64,000 nucleotides of DNA from Chryseobacterium sp. MFBS3-17 (GTDB lineage: Bacteria > Bacteroidota > Bacteroidia > Flavobacteriales > Weeksellaceae), in contig NZ_JAJEWK010000002.1 of NCBI RefSeq assembly GCF_020687745.1, positions 1 to 64,000 on the forward strand. Reading direction: 5' to 3'. Both the position numbers and the translations under genes were made by a program. Shown here piece by piece: positions 60,551 to 64,000 of the stretch; within the stretch, counting starts at the first letter, position 1, and each line of letters opens with the position of its first letter. The notes under the pieces were generated by a model. It was not told the DNA's origin. It saw nothing but the letters and a program-made list of their open reading frames with translations, and did not search any database.

Positions 60551-61113
60551 TATTTTTTTACAGGTTTATAGATGTGCGGCAGATTTTTGCTGATGTACGC
60601 ATCCAGCAGAGTGCGGTCTTTTTCCAGCTCACGGGGGTACAGCACATTGTTTTGAAGGGCTTTGTCCCCATATTCCTCTATGGTGCAAATGAATTTGGCT
60701 GGAATTCCGGCATAGACGGTATTGTCCGGCATGGTAGTCGTCAGTACGGAGCCGGTGCCCAGAATACAGTTATTGCCCATTTGTGAGCCGGGCAAAAAGG
60801 TGCAGTTGTTTCCCACAAAGCAGTTGCTGCCCAGTTTAATGCGCCCGAAGTTGCGAGCATCAGCATATTTCTCCATGTTACGTATGGTGTACATGGCTCC
60901 GTCATGGGTAATGAATGTGCATCCGGCAGTGATTTTAGTGCGGTCACCAATTTCAATAAGGTATGGCTCGGAGCCGAACGCAGGCGCTTCTATAAAGACG
61001 ACATCTTTGCCCACCTTCATGCCTCTGTGTCTGCATACTTCAATATAGGCTTTGTCATAGCAGGTTTTCCACAGGGTCTGTAGTTTTACGATAATCCGGT
61101 ACAGCAATATCAT
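60550..61113 (-). CDS. hexapeptide-repeat acyltransferase
   Basis: This 187-residue protein has a left-handed beta-helix (about residues 50-150) with repeats such as IGDRTKITAGCTFITHDGAM, KLGSNCFVGNNCTFLPGS and MGNNCILGTGSVL, like maltose/galactoside acetyltransferases. The THDGAMY region should hold the active-site His. It probably O-acetylates a glycan sugar. Its start overlaps the preceding glycosyltransferase stop by 4 nt (ATGA). The substrate is unknown. Confidence 0.9.
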   Translation of the reverse strand: MILLYRIIVKLQTLWKTCYDKAYIEVCRHRGMKVGKDVVFIEAPAFGSEPYLIEIGDRTKITAGCTFITHDGAMYTIRNMEKYADARNFGRIKLGSNCFVGNNCTFLPGSQMGNNCILGTGSVLTTTMPDNTVYAGIPAKFICTIEEYGDKALQNNVLYPRELEKDRTLLDAYISKNLPHIYKPVKK

Positions 61114-62288
61114 TTTGTTTTTTGTGCTAAGTTAATGATGATATTTTCAATGGTATCAAAAATAATCTGATTGTCAAACTGTTTTTCAGAGTCCAATAAT
61201 TCATGACGGAGATCGGCGATGAGTGCCTTATTCACCAGGAATTCTTTCATTGCGTCGTAGATGGCCTCTGTTTCAAAAGGGATGAGCCAGCCATTCTTTT
61301 TGTGGGTAATCAACTCCGGAATGCCGCCCACTTCGGTGGCAATCATCGGCACCTGAAGAATCAGGGCTTCTGCTACAATGAGCGGCCAGCCTTCAGATTC
61401 AGACGGTAGTATGAAAAAGTCTGCATTTTTCACGTAAGGGTATGGATTATTCATAGAACCTGCCAAAATGAAACTGCTCTGCACTCCAAGATTCCGGGTC
61501 TGATTTTCCAGATTTTGTTTTTCCTCGCCGTCACCGATGACGTATACGGTATGCGGATATCCGTCTTTCAGCAGGCGTGCATGAGCTTCCATCAGCAGAT
61601 GATGTCCTTTGCGGGTGTGCAGGCGGCCTACAGTGACAAAAACGGGCCTTTTGCCGTTGAAATCAGGAATGAATTCCTGCGATTTTTGTCTGAGTTCATC
61701 AACCGGTATCGCATTTCTGATGACTTTGTTGGGAGGTAACTGAACATCCGGATAGGTTTGTACAAAAATATCCCGGGCCTGCTGCGAGCCCCACAGAAAG
61801 TAATCAAACTGAACAATCTGCTTCAGTAAAAGCGGAACTGCTGGTTGCAGTTTAGGATAGGTGATGTCCGAGTGAAACCAGCCTATTTTTGCTGATTTCT
61901 TGTTGGCCGAGTTCAGTACATCGCCGAAAGCAGAGTAGGTGCACGCAATTTCCACATCCGCATCATTATGAATCACAAAACGATCTGCCAGAACAGGAAA
62001 CATGCGAAACAGTTTGAGTCTGACGGCTCTTGCGGCCAACTGTATTGTGCGGATGACCGTGTTTTCCGAGAAATCTTCTTTTCCTTTGGCTAAAACATGC
62101 AGCGGTATGTGTGCCGGAATCTCATGTCGCAGTTCTCCCTGAAACAGATTCAGCGCCACGCGGAGGTCAAACTTATTGCGGTTCAGGTGGTTCAGCATAC
62201 TCAGCATCACCTTTTCCACTCCGCCCATTTCCATGGAGCGATGCCGGAACAGTACTTGTATTTTTCTGTGGGTATTTTTCATCATCAT
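61110..62288 (-). CDS. glycosyltransferase family 4
   Basis: This 392-residue GT-B enzyme is similar in layout to the one at 59396: acceptor-side RSMEMGGVEKVMLSMLNHLN (about residues 16-35), then VGRLHTRKGHHLLMEAHARL (about 218-237) and donor-side PSESEGWPLIVAEALILQV (about 302-320) with the family EGWP..VAEA signature. Three consecutive ATGs leave the start uncertain by two codons. It begins directly after the stop of the GT at 62289. It shares about the same architecture as the other GT4, perhaps by duplication. Confidence 0.93.
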   Translation of the reverse strand: MMMKNTHRKIQVLFRHRSMEMGGVEKVMLSMLNHLNRNKFDLRVALNLFQGELRHEIPAHIPLHVLAKGKEDFSENTVIRTIQLAARAVRLKLFRMFPVLADRFVIHNDADVEIACTYSAFGDVLNSANKKSAKIGWFHSDITYPKLQPAVPLLLKQIVQFDYFLWGSQQARDIFVQTYPDVQLPPNKVIRNAIPVDELRQKSQEFIPDFNGKRPVFVTVGRLHTRKGHHLLMEAHARLLKDGYPHTVYVIGDGEEKQNLENQTRNLGVQSSFILAGSMNNPYPYVKNADFFILPSESEGWPLIVAEALILQVPMIATEVGGIPELITHKKNGWLIPFETEAIYDAMKEFLVNKALIADLRHELLDSEKQFDNQIIFDTIENIIINLAQKTK

Positions 62289-63320
62289 TTAATCTGTCTT
62301 TGCACCGATATTTCTGTATTGTTCTCTGAATTTTCCGGCCCACTTTTTCCATTCACCGGCCTGTGCATCGGGATGTCCGGTCTCATCCAGAAAAGATTGA
62401 ATATAGCTTTCGGAGAAATCCTGCGGATAATTTTCCATAGCAGCCAGTTTGTCTTGCAGCCAGGCTTCATTCAGAATGAAGTTCATCCGGTTCACATCCA
62501 GCCGGTTGCCGTATTCGTGGTAGGAGCCCGTGGCAGAAGACTGAAAAGTGGTTTTCATGGCTTCGGTGGAAAGCCGGGTAGCAAAATTCGGATTTTGGCG
62601 GTGATTCCGGTAATACACCGCAGCGTTTATGAGCTGTTTCTTTTCATCCACCTGCCCGTTCATATCGTTCCAGATGCTCAGCCAGTAATCTTTGCGGTAC
62701 ATACCCATCAGAATGGAGTTGAGAGCCCAGTATTTCCGGCGGCTCTCATGATCTGCCAGTCCCAGTTTATACAGAATGCTGAACAATTTGAACCGGTTAT
62801 GAAAATAGGCGTTCATCAGAAAGGGCGGCGCCAGAAAAATTTGCCTTGGCCGGGCAGCGTTAATCCGGGGATTGATGCTGGTGATTTCTAAGTGTTTGTC
62901 ATCTTTTTCATTGCCCAGCCAGCCCAGTTTCAGCAGGGCGATCTGGTGGGTTTTACAGTCTTCAAGCAATTCATCCAGCATCAGAGGGCGGGTAAACCAT
63001 ACGTCGTCTTCGGTCATGATGAAATACTCTGAGGCGTTTCTGGCCGCTTCAATCCACAGATTTGTGGGGATGCTGTACCCGTTAATCTGTGTTCCAGACC
63101 GAAGGTTTTCGGTAATAGCAACCTGCTTGTTCGTATGGTGTGCCGACTTCAGAATGGTGATGTTCGGGTGTTTTTTACTGATTTTATCCAGATAGTGCTG
63201 CGGAGTACCATCGTCCAGAACTGTGATGCGGTAATTACCGGAGATGTTCCGGGAGATGCTCTGTAGGCATCTGTCCAGGTAATAGGGACGGTTAAAGGAT
63301 TTAATCAGGATATCAGTCAT
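62289..63320 (-). CDS. glycosyltransferase, GT-A type
   Basis: This 343-residue enzyme has a GT-A N-terminus (TDILIKSFNRPYYLDRCLQS, residues 2-21, then LDDGTPQ at about 36-42) and an acidic metal-binding motif TEDDVWFTRP (about 101-110). The C-terminal half is not recognised. It probably adds a sugar to the same surface glycan. It overlaps the next upstream gene by 4 nt (ATGA) and is followed at once by a GT4 gene. Confidence 0.85.
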   Translation of the reverse strand: MTDILIKSFNRPYYLDRCLQSISRNISGNYRITVLDDGTPQHYLDKISKKHPNITILKSAHHTNKQVAITENLRSGTQINGYSIPTNLWIEAARNASEYFIMTEDDVWFTRPLMLDELLEDCKTHQIALLKLGWLGNEKDDKHLEITSINPRINAARPRQIFLAPPFLMNAYFHNRFKLFSILYKLGLADHESRRKYWALNSILMGMYRKDYWLSIWNDMNGQVDEKKQLINAAVYYRNHRQNPNFATRLSTEAMKTTFQSSATGSYHEYGNRLDVNRMNFILNEAWLQDKLAAMENYPQDFSESYIQSFLDETGHPDAQAGEWKKWAGKFREQYRNIGAKTD

Positions 63321-64000
63321 GACAGTTTTCGGAGGATTTTACTGAAAAATGTATTTTGTTTCTGGATGATGTAATGCTGAAGACTGGATATCTCCGCAAT
63401 TTTCTTTCCATAAATGGTGTCTAAATTTCTGCGTAGCAGGGTGTCCCGAAGTACACGATCCCAGTTCTGATTCAACTTTTCTTTTTTATTACTTTGTTGT
63501 GAGACTCCTTTTTCGTGAAGGCGATACAGGTAGAGCGGTTGCTCTATGAACAGAAAATTTCCGGTTTCGTACATTTTCAGGTATAAATCCTGATCCACGG
63601 CAGAGCTGAGTTCCGGATTGATGCCTTCAGTGCGTTTATAGTCTTTGATGCGAAAAACGAATAAATGCGCCACTTCAAAATTAAGGTTGAAAAACAAGGG
63701 TTTGCCATTCTTAATTCTGCGGGTTTTGTCAAAAACCTTTCCGGGTTGTAGTTTTTCACGGCAAAGGTATAGTTGGCTGTACGCTGCCACTGCATTTTTG
63801 TCAGCATTTAGTGCATTCACCATTGTTTGTACAGCGTCTGGCGTCAGTGCATCATCGGGATCTACAAAAGCGGCCATCTCCCCCTGGGCCGCGGCGGCAC
63901 ATCGATGTTTGGTATAGCCTACTCCTTTGTTTTCCTCATTGTAAAACAGTCTGATTCTGGAATCCTGATCTGCCAGTGCCTGCAGTTTTTCCTGCGAACC
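63317..64000 (-). CDS. glycosyltransferase family 2 (5' end beyond window)
   Basis: The reading frame is open to the right edge, so the start lies outside. The visible 227 codons begin within a GT-A domain: RLFYNEENKGVGYTKHRCAA, then the metal-binding motif FVDPDDA about 20 residues later. Later parts (SSAVDQDLYLKMYETGNF) hold the family acid-base region. It is a GT2 inverting transferase for a surface glycan. It overlaps the next gene by 4 nt. Confidence 0.9.
   Translation of the reverse strand, partial: GSQEKLQALADQDSRIRLFYNEENKGVGYTKHRCAAAAQGEMAAFVDPDDALTPDAVQTMVNALNADKNAVAAYSQLYLCREKLQPGKVFDKTRRIKNGKPLFFNLNFEVAHLFVFRIKDYKRTEGINPELSSAVDQDLYLKMYETGNFLFIEQPLYLYRLHEKGVSQQSNKKEKLNQNWDRVLRDTLLRRNLDTIYGKKIAEISSLQHYIIQKQNTFFSKILRKLS

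Overview
The window is a chromosomal segment of a Bacteroidota bacterium, most likely class Flavobacteriia and close to Chryseobacterium/Weeksellaceae. The evidence is the TAnnTTTG-type -7 promoter boxes, the scarcity of Shine-Dalgarno sequences, a fused ccoNO cytochrome cbb3 oxidase gene, an Oar-like TonB-dependent receptor, type IX secretion (T9SS) cargo with type A and type B sorting domains, and the many Bacteroidota lipoproteins. No rRNA, tRNA, CRISPR array or complete insertion sequence was recognised.

Layout. 1-2760 is an AT-rich accessory edge. It holds a cold-shock protein with a long structured 5' leader, two copies of a cassette-boundary-like motif, a GNAT acetyltransferase, a headless glycine-zipper gene fragment and an orphan secreted protein. 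2800-5980 carries a membrane-protein remnant, a glycosyltransferase, a polysaccharide flippase and a lipoprotein. 6100-8284 holds serS and a lipoprotein. 8376-17211 is a complete cbb3 oxidase locus on the minus strand (ccoI, ccoS, ccoNO, ccoQ, ccoP, ccoG, fixH, TauE/SafE-like), divergent from a Crp/Fnr-type regulator at 17302. 18105-25752 is housekeeping: panB, a pseudouridine synthase, aconitase, a CD225/DUF2752 pair, a CDF metal exporter, asd and a small membrane protein. 25842-29174 is the Oar-like receptor. 29398-34766 contains nadC, nadB, a nitroreductase, rnhA and dnaB.

34935-40718 is a tandemly duplicated two-gene module; each unit is a small exported protein followed by a ~775-residue T9SS type B protein. 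40869-47244 holds an MFS exporter with an unexplained transcribed leader, small lipoproteins, a GH3-family protein and a T9SS type A protein. 47447-50800 is mfd. 50865-54586 is an array of four diverged paralogous lipoproteins. Then come pth and a bicarbonate block of two beta-carbonic anhydrases, a SulP transporter and a small exported protein. 58788-64000 is a surface-glycan operon on the minus strand with overlapping genes, running off the right edge.

The most noteworthy observations are: (1) six genes whose start codon lies exactly 4 nt after a TAnnTTTG-like box, which predicts leaderless mRNAs; (2) cassette-boundary-like motifs next to gene debris at the left edge; (3) the four-gene lipoprotein array and the duplicated T9SS modules; (4) a 13-bp nested inverted repeat between ccoP and ccoG that looks like an attenuator; (5) an unexplained leader in front of the MFS gene. 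I did not find a clear candidate for a wholly new multi-gene system.
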